This document shows positions 5,009 through 5,403 of a DNA stretch of 5,403 nt, piece after piece. The position numbers and the translations under genes are program-made. Where the stretch lies: positions 1-5,403 of the forward strand of contig JAJYAH010000538.1 of NCBI GenBank assembly GCA_021779635.1. The letters run 5' to 3'. The DNA comes from Pseudomonadota bacterium. Its GTDB lineage: Bacteria > Pseudomonadota > Alphaproteobacteria > Rhizobiales > Xanthobacteraceae. The notes below the pieces were generated by a model, which did not search any database, was not told where the DNA came from, and was given only the letters and a program-made list of their open reading frames with translations. The number at the start of each line of letters is the position of its first letter. Position 1 is the first letter of the stretch.

Positions 5009-5403
5009 ATGCTCGCAGAAATCCGGCAGGCGGACGCGCCGCCCGAGATCGCGGCGATCTATGCTGACATTCGCGCGGTTTCCGGCGTGCCGATGGTCAA
5101 CCTGATCTGGCGGCACTTCGCCACCCTGCCGGGTGTGCTCGATTGGGCGTGGACCGCGTTGCGACCGCTGGTCGGGTCAGAGGAGATGCAGGCGGCTCGG
5201 GCGCGCGTCGCCGCGGCCGTTGCGCTGCCGTCAATCCCCCGGCTTGCGCCGGAGGCCCTGGCGGAGGCCGGCCTCGATGCGGCCGGGCTGGACGCGCTGC
5301 GCGCCATGATGGCGGCCTATGTGCGCGGCAACCTGACGAACATGGTCGCACTCACCGCGCTGCGCCTGCGGCTCGATGCGCCGGATCGGCCGGCGGCGCA
5401 ATT
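5009..5403 (+). CDS. DehI-like (group I haloacid dehalogenase family) protein, 3' end missing
   Basis: The frame stays open to the right edge (131 full codons). It begins with ATG at 5009, 9 bases after AAAGGGAG, a good ribosome binding site. The N-terminal half resembles DehI of Pseudomonas putida PP3. YADIRAVSGVPMVNLIWRHF-ATLPG-AW (18-47) lines up with YEDIRLTLRVPWVAFGCRVLATFPG and a following AW, and AYVRGNLTNMVALTAL (104-119) with FNYGNPKYLLLITAL. DehI is an all-helical protein of about 300 residues made of two pseudo-repeats, and hydrolyses both D- and L-2-haloacids by direct water attack. Its catalytic Asp lies in the second half, outside this window, so activity cannot be judged. Many genomes carry DehI-family proteins of unproven substrate. 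The position next to a type II dehalogenase supports a dehalogenation role. The similarity was recalled from memory, not computed. Confidence 0.75.
   Translation, partial: MLAEIRQADAPPEIAAIYADIRAVSGVPMVNLIWRHFATLPGVLDWAWTALRPLVGSEEMQAARARVAAAVALPSIPRLAPEALAEAGLDAAGLDALRAMMAAYVRGNLTNMVALTALRLRLDAPDRPAAQ

Noticed and set aside
1..5403. CRISPR array, IS element, integrase, toxin-antitoxin or phage-defence genes
   Set aside because: No regularly spaced repeats, transposase or integrase motifs, terminal inverted repeats, or small toxin/antitoxin pairs could be seen on either strand.

Overview
The window looks like chromosomal or accessory DNA of a high-GC proteobacterium, most likely an alphaproteobacterium of the Hyphomicrobiales (Bradyrhizobium/Rhodopseudomonas-like). 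This rests on the protein style and the strong G/C third-position bias in the right half; it is inference, and no marker gene is present to settle it.

Layout. Positions 1-320 hold no gene I can support. Two leftward genes follow: a PAS-PAS-AraC transcriptional regulator (321-1415) and, upstream of it, an OsmC-family thiol peroxidase-like protein (1466-1960, or to 2005 with an earlier start). A third leftward gene (2131-2802) encodes a cytoplasmic DsbA-family thiol oxidoreductase of the FrnE type with a CSWC active site. A 91-bp divergent intergenic region (2803-2893) is packed with overlapping dyads built on TTGAT/ATCAA and is a good operator candidate. Rightward from it runs a compact gene string: a TetR-family regulator (2894-3511), the broken N-terminal remnant of a YfcG-like (Nu-class) glutathione transferase (3508-3732), a peroxiredoxin-like AhpC/TSA protein with a CPIC motif (3781-4302), a type II (S)-2-haloacid dehalogenase of the HAD superfamily with its catalytic residues intact (4299-4985), and the N-terminal half of a DehI-like dehalogenase-family protein that runs off the right edge (5009-5403).

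How the genes may work together. Four of the genes (OsmC, DsbA/FrnE-like, GST remnant, peroxiredoxin-like) belong to thiol/peroxide redox families. Two belong to unrelated dehalogenase folds: HAD type II, which works through a covalent aspartyl ester, and DehI, which uses direct water attack. The simplest reading is a TetR-controlled locus for handling halogenated acids or other electrophiles together with the thiol or oxidative stress they cause. The individual family calls are well supported; the joint function is inference.

The left part (about 1-2050) is clearly less GC-rich than the right part. Hand counts of single 60-base rows give 38% at 361-420, 55% at 1021-1080 and 70% at 4681-4740. 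The AraC/OsmC pair and the TetR/dehalogenase cluster may therefore have different histories.
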